Notes under the pieces: model-generated
What the model saw: only the letters and a program-made list of their open reading frames with translations
Told to the model about the DNA's origin: nothing
Database searches by the model: none
Shown here: one piece after another, positions 47,704 to 56,193 of the stretch
How the letters are laid out: every line of letters starts with the position of its first letter
Position numbering within the stretch: position 1 is the first letter of the stretch
Assembly (NCBI GenBank): GCA_013373425.1
Contig: JABXHW010000024.1
Location: 1-56,412 of the forward strand
Reading direction: 5' to 3'
Length of the DNA stretch: 56,412 bases
From: Flavobacteriia bacterium
Lineage (GTDB): Bacteria; Bacteroidota; Bacteroidia; Flavobacteriales; Schleiferiaceae
Position numbers and translations under genes: made by a program

Positions 47704-48116
47704 GATTCCAACGTCCACTTAAAAATATTGGAAAGGACTTCTTGATTGAGCGGCTTGCTCACAAACTTCTTGATGAGCATCCTGTCCTCGACCTTACTCA
47801 TGTCACCCCCATCAATACTGGAACTGAGCATGAAGATGGCAAAGCGATTCCGAACGCTCTCAGGCAGTTCTCCAAAAGCATCTACGAAACTGAAGCCGTT
47901 CATTTCAGGCATATGAATGTCTAATAGCAAGGCGCAATGATCCTTGCCAACCAATACAGTATCTGCCTTCAACGCTTCCAGAGCATCCGTTGCAGAAATG
48001 AAGTACTCCATATCACGGTTCGGATAGAAGAGCTCCATGTTCTTGCTTACAATCGTGCGATCGATGAAACTGTCATCGATGAGCACTAAACCGATATTTG
48101 GCTCTTGATCGCTCAT
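47679..48116 (-). CDS. Stand-alone response regulator receiver (REC) protein
   Basis: A 145-residue single REC domain: acidic pocket LIDDSF near 12-17, phospho-acceptor Asp 66 in LLLDIHMPEMNGF, Ser in MLSSS, and Lys in FVSKPLN near 120. There is no output domain, so it works like CheY/Spo0F as a phosphorelay carrier or by protein binding. It overlaps the upstream REC-kinase gene by 4 bp (ATGA) and is the last gene of the five-gene signalling operon. Confidence 0.92.
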   Translation of the reverse strand: MSDQEPNIGLVLIDDSFIDRTIVSKNMELFYPNRDMEYFISATDALEALKADTVLVGKDHCALLLDIHMPEMNGFSFVDAFGELPESVRNRFAIFMLSSSIDGGDMSKVEDRMLIKKFVSKPLNQEVLSNIFKWTLESYNASREH

Positions 48117-49216
48117 CGGTCTACATCTTCGTTAACAGGAAGCTCCACGATCATTGTGGTGCCTTCATTTTTCACGGACTCCACGCTGATTCTACCTTCA
48201 AGTCGCTTTACAGCTTCTTTCACCAAGTAGAGTCCCAGTCCGCTTCCACTGTTGCTCTTGGAATCGCGATAGAACATTTGGAAGACTTTCTGTTGATTTT
48301 CTTCCGCAATACCGACCCCTGAATCCTTCACCTCAATGCGTGCACCGGAATCATCGGTTACCACTTTCACGTCCACGTTGTGAACATTATCGTGTTCCTT
48401 ACGGTACTTTATTGCGTTAGATATCAGATTATTAAGTATGATCCTCACCTTCACTTCATTAGAAGAGAATGGAACTTTGTTATCAACGTTGTAATTCAAC
48501 TCCAAATTCTCCATGGCCGGGTGATAGCGATACTCCCCTGCAATGTCCTTGAGCATTTTATCGAAGTTGATTTCTTCAAGCATGTTGCCAGAGTGTGTCG
48601 ACTTGTAGTAGTCGATAATGTTATGAATGAACTCATCGAGCTTATCCACCATCTCCTTGGTCATCTTGAAGTACTCCAGCGCTTTCTCGTCCTTGACCTC
48701 TTGATTAGCGAGGTAAATGACTCCTTGAATACTCACCAATGGCGCTCTCAAATCGTGAGAAACACTGTACACGAAACGATCCAACTCGTCGTACGCCTTC
48801 TGAAGAGATTCGTTCTTCTCTTTCAGCTCACGTCGGGCATCATAGATATCCTTTGCATTATTGATAGCAACTCGAAGCGTGTCCTCATTCCATGGTTTAG
48901 AAATGAACTTGTAGATCTGCCCTTTGTTGATCGCATTGATAACCGCTTCAATGTCGGCGTATCCCGTTAGGAGAATTCTTATGCAGTCTGGATATTCATC
49001 AACAATGCTCTCGAAAAACTCCACACCAGTCATTTCTGGCATACGTTGATCAGCCACAACGATCTCGATAGGCTCGCTCGCCATGACTTCAATTCCCTCT
49101 TTAGCTGAGATTGCAGTGAATACCTTATACTCCCTTCTAAAATTAGCCTTGAAGGAATTCAAGTTATTCTGCTCATCGTCCACATAAAGAACTCTTGGTT
49201 TGCTTCTACTTCCCAT
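48113..49216 (-). CDS. REC-histidine kinase (soluble hybrid)
   Basis: A 367-residue cytoplasmic protein: REC domain (1-125; VLYVDDEQNNL, Asp 56 in ADQRMPEMTG, Lys 107), coiled coil (~128-145), HisKA with His 154 in SVSHDLRAPL, and HATPase (~255-362; NNLISNAIKY, VKDSGVGI, GSGLGLYLVKEAV). With REC at the N-terminus, its kinase activity is likely controlled by phosphorylation of its own receiver. It lies between the membrane kinase and the lone REC, 9 bp after the former. Its receiver closely resembles the divergent REC protein at 53306. Confidence 0.93.
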   Translation of the reverse strand: MGSRSKPRVLYVDDEQNNLNSFKANFRREYKVFTAISAKEGIEVMASEPIEIVVADQRMPEMTGVEFFESIVDEYPDCIRILLTGYADIEAVINAINKGQIYKFISKPWNEDTLRVAINNAKDIYDARRELKEKNESLQKAYDELDRFVYSVSHDLRAPLVSIQGVIYLANQEVKDEKALEYFKMTKEMVDKLDEFIHNIIDYYKSTHSGNMLEEINFDKMLKDIAGEYRYHPAMENLELNYNVDNKVPFSSNEVKVRIILNNLISNAIKYRKEHDNVHNVDVKVVTDDSGARIEVKDSGVGIAEENQQKVFQMFYRDSKSNSGSGLGLYLVKEAVKRLEGRISVESVKNEGTTMIVELPVNEDVDR

Positions 49217-49225
49217 AGTTCCCCA

Positions 49226-51337
49226 CTATTGATGATGCACTGGTAGAGTAATGATGAAGGATGTTCCCTTTCCTACTTCAGATTCTACCTCAATGGTGCC
49301 ATTATGATTCTTAACAATATTATACACAATTGAAAGACCGAGTCCGGTTCCCTCACCTACCGCCTTGGTAGTGAAGAATGGCTCAAAAATCTTCTTCTTA
49401 ACCTCCTCTGGGATTCCTGGGCCATTGTCCGAGATAATCACACGCACATGCGACTCTCCGACAGGCTCTGTCTTCAATATTATTTTACCGCGTGTAGTCC
49501 GCGACTCGTCGTCTTTAATCGCTTGAGCTGCATTGTTCAAGATGTTCATAAACACTTGATTCAGCTTACCCGCATAGCACTCCACTTTCGGGAGCTTACC
49601 ATAATCCTTCTCGAGGTCCATCAAATCCTTGATGCTGTTGTTGAGGAGAATTAATGTGCTGTCCAGTCCCTCGTGTAAGTTCACAAACTTGATGTCTTGC
49701 TCATCTACTCGGGAGAAGACCTTCAGGCCTTTAATGATTTCAACCGTTCGATCTGTTCCATCCTGCATCCCTTGGAGGAGGTCGTCCACCTCTTCTATGA
49801 TGTAATCAAACTCAATTTCCTCTTTGAATTCATCGAGCTCCTTGACCGTCTGGATGTTCTCGCTTTCACGCAGCTTCTCTTCAAGCCATTCTAACAGCTC
49901 TTTGATATCGTCTAGGTCGCGACGCAAAGGACCGATGTTCGCGGAAATAAAGTTGACTGGGTTGTTGATTTCGTGGGCAATACCTGCGGTCAACTGACCC
50001 AGTGAAGCCATCTTTTCCGCGTCCACAAGTTGACTTTGAGCCTCTTTCAAGTTCTCAAGAGTATCCTGCAATTTTTGTGTTCGCTCCTGGACCATTTGCT
50101 CCAAGATTTCGTTTTGCTCACGAACAATTCTTTCGTTCTCCTTCGAAACACGAAGTGCTTCTTCTTGCGAAGCTTCTTTCTCTTTCTTGAGTGTGTTGAT
50201 GCGGTCTGCCAAGGCGATAGAAAGCAAAATTGCTTCAACACCACTTCCTAACTCAATTATGCTCTTCGTCCAGAAAGTGTACTCTACCACCCCAAAGTTT
50301 CGAAGCGCGAATATGAAAATCCCTGCCAAGAACGCAGTCCACGCTATCAAGAAGAACTTTGCAGGACGATAACCTTTTCGAGCAATCACACTAACGAAGA
50401 TCAGTGCATAAATACTGACGGTCAACGCACCCGCGTCTGTCAATGTGAAGCTCAATGCAACCTCACCAATGAGGTAAGTAACGATCGCAAGCGCGTAGAT
50501 GATTTGGAAAATAATCAGCCCTTTGTGAAGCTTTGGTGTGAACTCCTTGGTCCTCACGAAGACCTTGGCAAATTCAATAGCCGCAAAACCTGTCAGAGCG
50601 CTAAAGAAGACGGGAGTAGCATTGTACGCTGCCGGACTTCCTGGAAGCACAAATTGGAAAATGAGACCTTCCAAACTCGCTTGAGTCAGGCCGATAAAGA
50701 GGATGTAAAGGATATACCACAAATAGCTAGAATCTCTGGTCGTGATATAAACGAAGAGATTGTAGAAGAACATGACGAAGATGACGCCCAAGTAAATACC
50801 GAGGAATATGGACTTCTTGCCGTTATCGATGGATATAGATTCAACATCTCCAATCCGCAATGGAAGAAAGAGTTGATCTTTACTTTTCACTCGGATGTAA
50901 AAGACCGTACTATCGCCATGAGTCAACTCAAACGGAAATAGAAATGTAGGGTGATTAACAGGGCGATGATCGTAGTGATATCGGTCTCCGGTAAGATAAA
51001 CGGGCTCATTTGAGCTACCAATGAATACCTCAATGCTATCGATCATGGGATGTTCTAGCTGTAGGTAGAATCGGTCGGTTTGAGATTCATTATAAACAGG
51101 CACTTTTATCCAGTATGCTGCATCATCCCTGTTGAAATTCAGAACCCTGTTCTCACTGAAAACATACATAGCATTACGCGCATCGATAATGCTGCCTGCA
51201 CTTGTAGAGTCTCTCCAGTAGGATGCAGAATTTCCAACGTACCCTAGCTCTGCATCTCCAGAAATCACCCAGGGGCCGTTTGCAAGGACTGTAGAAGAGA
51301 GCAGCCCGAAAAGTAGTATGGCTAAATACCGCTTCAT
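49226..51337 (-). CDS. 7TMR-DISM membrane sensor histidine kinase
   Basis: A 703-residue receptor kinase: signal peptide ([19 protein letters not shown]), extracellular 7TMR-DISM jelly-roll domain (~25-175; [18 protein letters not shown]), seven membrane helices (~180-375), a long coiled coil (~380-435), then HisKA with His ~455 in [14 protein letters not shown] and HATPase ([42 protein letters not shown]). The extracellular module is thought to bind small ligands. The ATG at 51337 was chosen over a TTG at 51382. It begins 1 bp after the GNAT-like gene, so coupling is tight. Confidence 0.93.
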   Translation of the reverse strand: MKRYLAILLFGLLSSTVLANGPWVISGDAELGYVGNSASYWRDSTSAGSIIDARNAMYVFSENRVLNFNRDDAAYWIKVPVYNESQTDRFYLQLEHPMIDSIEVFIGSSNEPVYLTGDRYHYDHRPVNHPTFLFPFELTHGDSTVFYIRVKSKDQLFLPLRIGDVESISIDNGKKSIFLGIYLGVIFVMFFYNLFVYITTRDSSYLWYILYILFIGLTQASLEGLIFQFVLPGSPAAYNATPVFFSALTGFAAIEFAKVFVRTKEFTPKLHKGLIIFQIIYALAIVTYLIGEVALSFTLTDAGALTVSIYALIFVSVIARKGYRPAKFFLIAWTAFLAGIFIFALRNFGVVEYTFWTKSIIELGSGVEAILLSIALADRINTLKKEKEASQEEALRVSKENERIVREQNEILEQMVQERTQKLQDTLENLKEAQSQLVDAEKMASLGQLTAGIAHEINNPVNFISANIGPLRRDLDDIKELLEWLEEKLRESENIQTVKELDEFKEEIEFDYIIEEVDDLLQGMQDGTDRTVEIIKGLKVFSRVDEQDIKFVNLHEGLDSTLILLNNSIKDLMDLEKDYGKLPKVECYAGKLNQVFMNILNNAAQAIKDDESRTTRGKIILKTEPVGESHVRVIISDNGPGIPEEVKKKIFEPFFTTKAVGEGTGLGLSIVYNIVKNHNGTIEVESEVGKGTSFIITLPVHHQ

Positions 51338-51338
51338 C

Positions 51339-52106
51339 TTAAGGCTTGGACGTTTCCAGGTTGAATGGATTCTTGAACTCACCTGGCTTGATTCCCTCGA
51401 GCTTTAAATCGTACTCCACCTCTACCTCAATCCTTCTTCCTGGAGAAACTTCAGTGGTTACTTGCTTAAGGTTCTTTCTGAGCTTGTAGATTTTCTTTTG
51501 TTCGGATGGTCGCGCATGCGCTAGAGTGGAGGTATCTTCCAAAAGGACCGCCGTTGCTAGAAGATCTAGTTTTGGATAGTAGAATGTTCCTTGATTACCA
51601 AGTTCTGTAATCACCTTACATCCTACTCTTTCCGCCCAACGCACGGTGTAAGGTGCACATAGGGCAAAAAGTGATTTAATTCCAAGTTGTTCTGTAATCA
51701 CAGCTCCTGCTCGGGTTGCAAAAAAGCTTCCCACACCAAGCCCGGCGACTTCTAAGCTATTCCAAAGACCACATAACTCACCTGTGCCTTCCATGGACAG
51801 TTCTTTCACCAACTCATGAATACCAGGATCCATGAAGCCTGTAGCCTCTTCGATTGGAAGTTGTTGGGTTCCGCCTGCAGCATGCACGCGGGCACCTCCA
51901 TACACTTTCTCTCCATCGAGGGACTCAACTATAATCACAAAAACAGCAGGGTTTTGAGCCCAGGAATTGTTGGCAGAGGTAACTTTCTTAACCCCGTGAA
52001 CTTCCAATACTTTCCTGTGACCGTCGATGAACTTTTGTGAGCTCACCGGGTCATCTACTGCCCGAAAGGCACGTAATCTAACTTCTGGTTGATTTAAATC
52101 ATCCAT
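51339..52106 (-). CDS. GNAT-fold acyltransferase-like protein, possibly N-acyltransferase
   Basis: A 255-residue cytoplasmic protein without a familiar name. The middle looks like a GNAT or autoinducer-synthase-type fold: VYGGARVHAAGGTQQLP (~69-84), GELCGLWNS (~109-117), motif A-like VAGLGVGS (~120-127) followed by a helix, then LFALCAPYTVRWAERVGCKV (motif B-like, ~146-165). An Arg/Lys-rich C-terminus follows. Substrate unknown; the acyl donor could be acyl-CoA or acyl-ACP. The start is ATG 52106, overlapping the ThiF stop by 8 bp; a TTG at 52118 also exists. It is flanked by an E1-like enzyme and a sensor kinase. Confidence 0.6.
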   Translation of the reverse strand: MDDLNQPEVRLRAFRAVDDPVSSQKFIDGHRKVLEVHGVKKVTSANNSWAQNPAVFVIIVESLDGEKVYGGARVHAAGGTQQLPIEEATGFMDPGIHELVKELSMEGTGELCGLWNSLEVAGLGVGSFFATRAGAVITEQLGIKSLFALCAPYTVRWAERVGCKVITELGNQGTFYYPKLDLLATAVLLEDTSTLAHARPSEQKKIYKLRKNLKQVTTEVSPGRRIEVEVEYDLKLEGIKPGEFKNPFNLETSKP

Positions 52107-53184
52107 CAATTCCTCCAATCAACGCTTCCAGGTCGACGTAAAATCTACCCGAATGTACTGGTCCGTCCAAGAGTATTCGTCTTGCTGTATCGGCCATCAA
52201 TGCTCCACCTAAGTTCACAGCGGATGCCAATTGTGGCCATGTGTTTATTGTTTTTCCAATTTCAGCGAATGAGGTTTTTGCTCGCTCACTTGTCTTTTCG
52301 TAATCGACGAGCGCAAATAACAAATTCCTTCTGTCTTCTGCCGTAAATTCAGCAGGATTCTTTCCTTCCCAAGGCGCCAGTCTCCCGTGAAAAATCGCTC
52401 GATCGGATTCCTTGTCAAACCGCTCTACATCGACCATTCCGCGATCACTTGTATCCATGATCACCGGTAATTTCATCTTTTGTGCGAATTTTCTGAGCAT
52501 CACTTTTACGGGCAAAGAGTCACATTCCTCGACTAATATGTCCAATCCGCTTAAGAATTCCGAGGCGTTCTTGTCATGGATGCCTTCGTGGTATAGCTCT
52601 ATTTTAATGTAGGGGTCAATTTGTGCAATCTCCCTTGCTGCTAGCACCGTCTTTGGCAAACCAAGTTGATGTACACCTGCACGAAGTCTATTGAGATTAC
52701 TCAAGTCTAGCGTGTCAAAATCTGCAAGTCGCAGTACACCTCCAATCGACTCCATAGCCAAAGTTACCGCGGCTGATTGACCTACACTGAGACCAACTAT
52801 GCCTACTACTTTAGACTGAAGAGTCTCTTGTTCCTGATGTGTAATCTTATGCTTATTCCGAGAAGTTCGTACTTGCTTGAAGAGGGGTTCCTCTAGGATT
52901 CGAACGACGGTATCTAACCATGGGTAATAAACCCAGTTCCCTAGGCCTATTCTTTTTGAATCAATGGACTCGTGCGCCGCTTCGGTTAGTTCCTCTGGGG
53001 TGAAGGCCTTGATAGGGTTTTCAATCCTTATCCATTCTTTTACTTGAGCCAAATATTCGTCAACGATTTGTGTTGGCGATTCTGAAGACAATTCTTCTGG
53101 CAAGGTCTCAGCTTCGGTCACAGGGTAAATGAGAGGAGTGCTAATGAAGCGACTCTCCTCGGCGGTGATTTCACCAGCAGACAT
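52099..53184 (-). CDS. ThiF/E1-like adenylating enzyme, Rv1355c-like
   Basis: A 361-residue E1-superfamily protein that likely adenylates a carboxylate. It has an N-terminal family-specific part (~1-122, with LGNWVYYPWLDTVV and RTSRNKHKIT), then the ThiF fold: VGIVGLSVGQS (131-137 glycine-rich loop), ADFDTLDLSNLNR (Asp 155/157, Arg 166), PKTVLAAREIAQIDP and EECDSLPVKVMLRKFA. I see no CxxC zinc motif and no obvious catalytic Cys. Sequence features match the Rv1355c (MoeY-like) family, whose members often also carry a nitroreductase half; that half is missing. First gene of the five-gene operon. Confidence 0.8.
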   Translation of the reverse strand: MSAGEITAEESRFISTPLIYPVTEAETLPEELSSESPTQIVDEYLAQVKEWIRIENPIKAFTPEELTEAAHESIDSKRIGLGNWVYYPWLDTVVRILEEPLFKQVRTSRNKHKITHQEQETLQSKVVGIVGLSVGQSAAVTLAMESIGGVLRLADFDTLDLSNLNRLRAGVHQLGLPKTVLAAREIAQIDPYIKIELYHEGIHDKNASEFLSGLDILVEECDSLPVKVMLRKFAQKMKLPVIMDTSDRGMVDVERFDKESDRAIFHGRLAPWEGKNPAEFTAEDRRNLLFALVDYEKTSERAKTSFAEIGKTINTWPQLASAVNLGGALMADTARRILLDGPVHSGRFYVDLEALIGGIDG

Positions 53185-53305
53185 AGAGAAATGTTAGAAT
53201 TAATAGTCAAATCTGTTTGCGGCATCCCACAATTTCCACAAACATTGCAGTCGAATTTACAAGAATTTGATTTGTTTAAATAATTTTATGCCAGGAGCAA
53301 ACCTT

Positions 53306-53779
53306 ATGAGTGAAACTAAAGAGCATAAAATTTCAGTCTTATATGTTGACGACGAAGAGAATAACCTACGTTCCTTCAAAGCAACATTTAGAAGATTGTA
53401 CCAAGTGCACACCGCAATTTCAGGCGAAGAAGGCCTAAAGTTGTTGGAGACGACACCCGTGGAGATAATTATTACCGACCAACGAATGCCTGAAATGACG
53501 GGCATTGAGTTCTTGACTCACGTACTCGATCGTGATAAGGAACCGATGAGAATGCTGCTAACAGGGTATTCAGACATCAATGCGGTAATTGATTCCATCA
53601 ACAAAGGTGAAGTATACCGTTACCTCACCAAGCCGTGGAACGAAGACGAATTGCGTTCAGCGATTGAGTCGGCTTTTGAGGTGTACTCCTTGAGAAAGGA
53701 GAACAAAGAGCTTCTTAAAAAGCTTGAAATCGCCAATGATCAACTGGAGTTTCTCCTACGTCAGAGACTCCTTTCCTGA
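53306..53779 (+). CDS. REC-domain response regulator
   Basis: A 157-residue receiver protein: VLYVDDEENNL, Asp 58 in TDQRMPEMTG, and Lys in YLTKPWNED, followed by a C-terminal helical/coiled-coil tail (~130-157). The sequence is strikingly like the receiver of the REC-kinase at 48113 (shared VDDE-NNL-SFKA-FRR, DQRMPEMTG and KPWNED), so it could be a competing phosphate acceptor. ATG 53306 follows AGGAG; an alternative ATG at 53288 adds six residues. It diverges from the ThiF gene and overlaps the Rrf2 gene by 1 nt (TGATG). Confidence 0.9.
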   Translation: MSETKEHKISVLYVDDEENNLRSFKATFRRLYQVHTAISGEEGLKLLETTPVEIIITDQRMPEMTGIEFLTHVLDRDKEPMRMLLTGYSDINAVIDSINKGEVYRYLTKPWNEDELRSAIESAFEVYSLRKENKELLKKLEIANDQLEFLLRQRLLS

Positions 53780-54249
53780 TGCTTTCTAAAAAGTCTAAAT
53801 ACGCTATAAATGCCCTCGTTTATCTTGCCAAGCAAGAGGATAATCGGATGGTAGTGGTTCAAGAAATTGCCGAAGAAGAGCACATTCCCCGCAAATTCTT
53901 GGAAGCAATTCTCCTCGATCTGAAGCGTAACGGGATTCTCGGTTCGAAGAAGGGAAAAGGTGGCGGCTACTACATGTTGCAACGACCGGATGAAATCAAT
54001 CTTGCCGATGTGATGCGCCTGTTCGATGGACCAATCGCCCTCCTACCCTGTGCCACTTATAAGTTCTTCGAGAAATGCGATGAATGTAAGGATGAGCAGA
54101 TTTGCGGCATTCGTGATGCTATGGTAGAGCTTCGCAATCAAACGGTAAACTTTCTCAAGGCAACATCGCTTCAGGACCTCTTGAATCGCGAGAATGAACT
54201 CATAGACGGAGCGCGACAAACGCGCCAGCCAAAGCGCTCACAGTCATAA
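53779..54249 (+). CDS. Rrf2-family transcriptional regulator with a Cys cluster
   Basis: A 156-residue winged-helix regulator: MLSKKSKYAINALVYLA start, VVVQEIAEEEHIPRKFLEAIL (recognition region), GSKKGKGGGYYM wing, and a Cys set at 91, 100, 103 and 109 (LPCATYKFFEKCDECKD). Rrf2 proteins such as IscR and NsrR bind an Fe-S cluster through this region; CymR-like members control cysteine genes instead. Four Cys favour metal or cluster binding. It is cotranscribed with the REC gene, and a cystathionine beta-synthase/cysteine synthase gene follows two genes later. Confidence 0.92.
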   Translation: MLSKKSKYAINALVYLAKQEDNRMVVVQEIAEEEHIPRKFLEAILLDLKRNGILGSKKGKGGGYYMLQRPDEINLADVMRLFDGPIALLPCATYKFFEKCDECKDEQICGIRDAMVELRNQTVNFLKATSLQDLLNRENELIDGARQTRQPKRSQS

Positions 54250-54351
54250 TTATCCAGGCTGCAGCAAATAGTCATACAATTGATGTCGAACCGCTGGGTT
54301 CGGCTCTCAAAGATTGTAAATTGCACTTCTAAACTATCAACGACGTAAGTA

Positions 54352-54801
54352 ATGAAGCGCTTCACCCGATTGGCCCTAGCCATTTCTGCCTTTCTCGCCC
54401 TTGCCTCTTGCAATTCTGCACCATCGATTTCGTCTCCAGAGCATGTGGAGTGGGCAGTGGAAAGCATGGCAGAGTACAATGTTGAATTTACAAAAGAGAC
54501 TACGCCTACATTGAAGCTCTTCATGGCGAAAGCTACTGGAAAAACGGGCTGCAATAACTTCAATGGCTCATTCTCAATGCAGGGTGAAGGCATCAAATTT
54601 CCAACTCCAACTTTTGCAGTCACCAAGAAAATGTGTCCACCAGAAGTCATGGAAATTGAAGAACACTACCTGGGCTTGCTCGGCCGTGTTCAATCATGGA
54701 AAATTGCAGATAACAACAAACTTTTATTGCTCGACGAGCTTGGAAATGAACTTCTAACTCTGAGTTTCGTTCGAGAATTGGAAAGCACTGAAACTTTATA
54801 A
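54352..54801 (+). CDS. META-domain (HslJ-like) lipoprotein
   Basis: A 149-residue lipoprotein: signal peptide with lipobox LASC (Cys 20), then a META domain (~40-140) with the family core GKTGCNNFNGSF near 62-73 and TFAVTKKMC. HslJ-like proteins have been linked to stress tolerance, without a clear activity. The region 54250-54351 upstream contains a small hairpin (CGAACC/GGTTCG) but no perfect -7 box. Confidence 0.88.
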   Translation: MKRFTRLALAISAFLALASCNSAPSISSPEHVEWAVESMAEYNVEFTKETTPTLKLFMAKATGKTGCNNFNGSFSMQGEGIKFPTPTFAVTKKMCPPEVMEIEEHYLGLLGRVQSWKIADNNKLLLLDELGNELLTLSFVRELESTETL

Positions 54802-54819
54802 ATAGAGACAACTTCATAG

Positions 54820-56193
54820 ATGTCAGATACAAAGAAGATTTACGACAATATCCTTGAAACCATCGGTAACACGCCGATGATCAAGTTGAACGAAATAGCC
54901 AAAGACATTCCAGGACAAGTTCTCGCAAAGGTGGAATACTTCAACCCAGGGCATTCTGTAAAAGATAGAATGGCTTTGAAAATGATTGAAGATGCTGAAG
55001 CAAGAGGTGACCTAAAGCCAGGTGGAACTATCATCGAATGTACTTCTGGAAACACAGGTATGGGACTTGCTCTCGCCGCTATTGTGAAAGGATACAAGCT
55101 TATCTGTACCTTGAGCGATAAGCAGAGTAAGGAGAAAATGGACATCCTCCGTGCTATGGGTGCGGAGCTATATGTTTGTCCAACGAATGTGGCACCAGAA
55201 CACCCAGAAAGCTACTATTCGGTAGCAAACAGACTCGCAGCCGAGATTCCTAACAGCTTCTACCCCTATCAGTACGACAACCTTTCTAACCGCGCCGCGC
55301 ACTACGAATCAACAGGTCCTGAAATTTGGGACCAAACCGATGGCAAGATTACGCACTTTGTAGTTGGAGTCGGAACAGGCGGAACGATTTCGGGCGTAGC
55401 TAAATACTTGAAAGAAAAGAATCCAGACGTTCAGATTTGGGGTGTGGACAGCTATGGATCGGTATTCAAGAAATACCATGAAACGGGTGAGTTCGACACC
55501 AGCGAAATCTACTCTTACATCACTGAAGGCATTGGTGAAGACATCCTTCCTAAGAATGTGGATTTCAGCTTGATAGACAAGTTTGAGAAAGTAACAGATA
55601 GGGATGGTGCTCTTGTCACTCGTGAACTCGCTCGAAAAGAAGGTCTACTCTTGGGTTGGTCTGCCGGCTCTGCTTTCCAAGCGATTCGTCAGCTCAAGCA
55701 TGAGCTCAATGAGGACAGTGTGGTTGTAGTTCTTTTCCATGATCACGGATCTCGCTATGTAGGGAAATTGTTCAATGATGATTGGATGGAAGAGCGCGGG
55801 TTCCTCAACCACAAGAACAAGATGGCAAAAGACTTGGTCGACAAGCACCGCCACCTTCCACTATTGATAGCCAATCCTAACGAGCCTATCGACAATGTCA
55901 TTCAACGAATGAGAAAGCACGAAGTGTCTCAGCTTCCAGTTTTCGATGGAAATACGCAAGTTGGAGCGTTAGACGATAGTAAGCTATTGCAAGCCATTCT
56001 CGAAGATCCAAACGTTGCTAGTAAAGCCGTTAAGGAAATTATGGATGCTCCATTCCCAGAGGTTAGTCCAACGGTAGAACTACGCGATTTGGCGAAAAAG
56101 CTTGATAAGAATACAGGCGCCGTTCTCGTCAAGTTTGGTGAGGATGAATTCCACATTCTCTCACGTCACGATTTAGTTTCTGCCCTGAGTTAA
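54820..56193 (+). CDS. PLP-dependent cystathionine beta-synthase/cysteine synthase with C-terminal CBS pair
   Basis: Fold-type II PLP enzyme making cystathionine from serine and homocysteine, or cysteine from acetylserine. The 457 residues show the PLP lysine Lys 48 in HSVKDRMA, CTSGNTGMGLALA at 74-86, phosphate loop GVGTGGTISGVAKYL near 185, then two CBS domains (~340-457) as in eukaryotic-type CBS. Those domains often sense SAM or adenine nucleotides. There is no N-terminal heme domain. Which substrate is used cannot be settled from sequence. The next gene starts on its stop (TAATG). Confidence 0.93.
   Translation: MSDTKKIYDNILETIGNTPMIKLNEIAKDIPGQVLAKVEYFNPGHSVKDRMALKMIEDAEARGDLKPGGTIIECTSGNTGMGLALAAIVKGYKLICTLSDKQSKEKMDILRAMGAELYVCPTNVAPEHPESYYSVANRLAAEIPNSFYPYQYDNLSNRAAHYESTGPEIWDQTDGKITHFVVGVGTGGTISGVAKYLKEKNPDVQIWGVDSYGSVFKKYHETGEFDTSEIYSYITEGIGEDILPKNVDFSLIDKFEKVTDRDGALVTRELARKEGLLLGWSAGSAFQAIRQLKHELNEDSVVVVLFHDHGSRYVGKLFNDDWMEERGFLNHKNKMAKDLVDKHRHLPLLIANPNEPIDNVIQRMRKHEVSQLPVFDGNTQVGALDDSKLLQAILEDPNVASKAVKEIMDAPFPEVSPTVELRDLAKKLDKNTGAVLVKFGEDEFHILSRHDLVSALS

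Noticed and set aside
48380-48970. 196-residue plus-strand frame inside the REC-kinase gene
   Set aside because: Antisense shadow of HisKA/HATPase coding sequence; no start signal or domain.
54285-54303. Hairpin CGAACC/GGTTCG upstream of the META lipoprotein as a terminator
   Set aside because: Stem is short and no T-tract follows on either strand.
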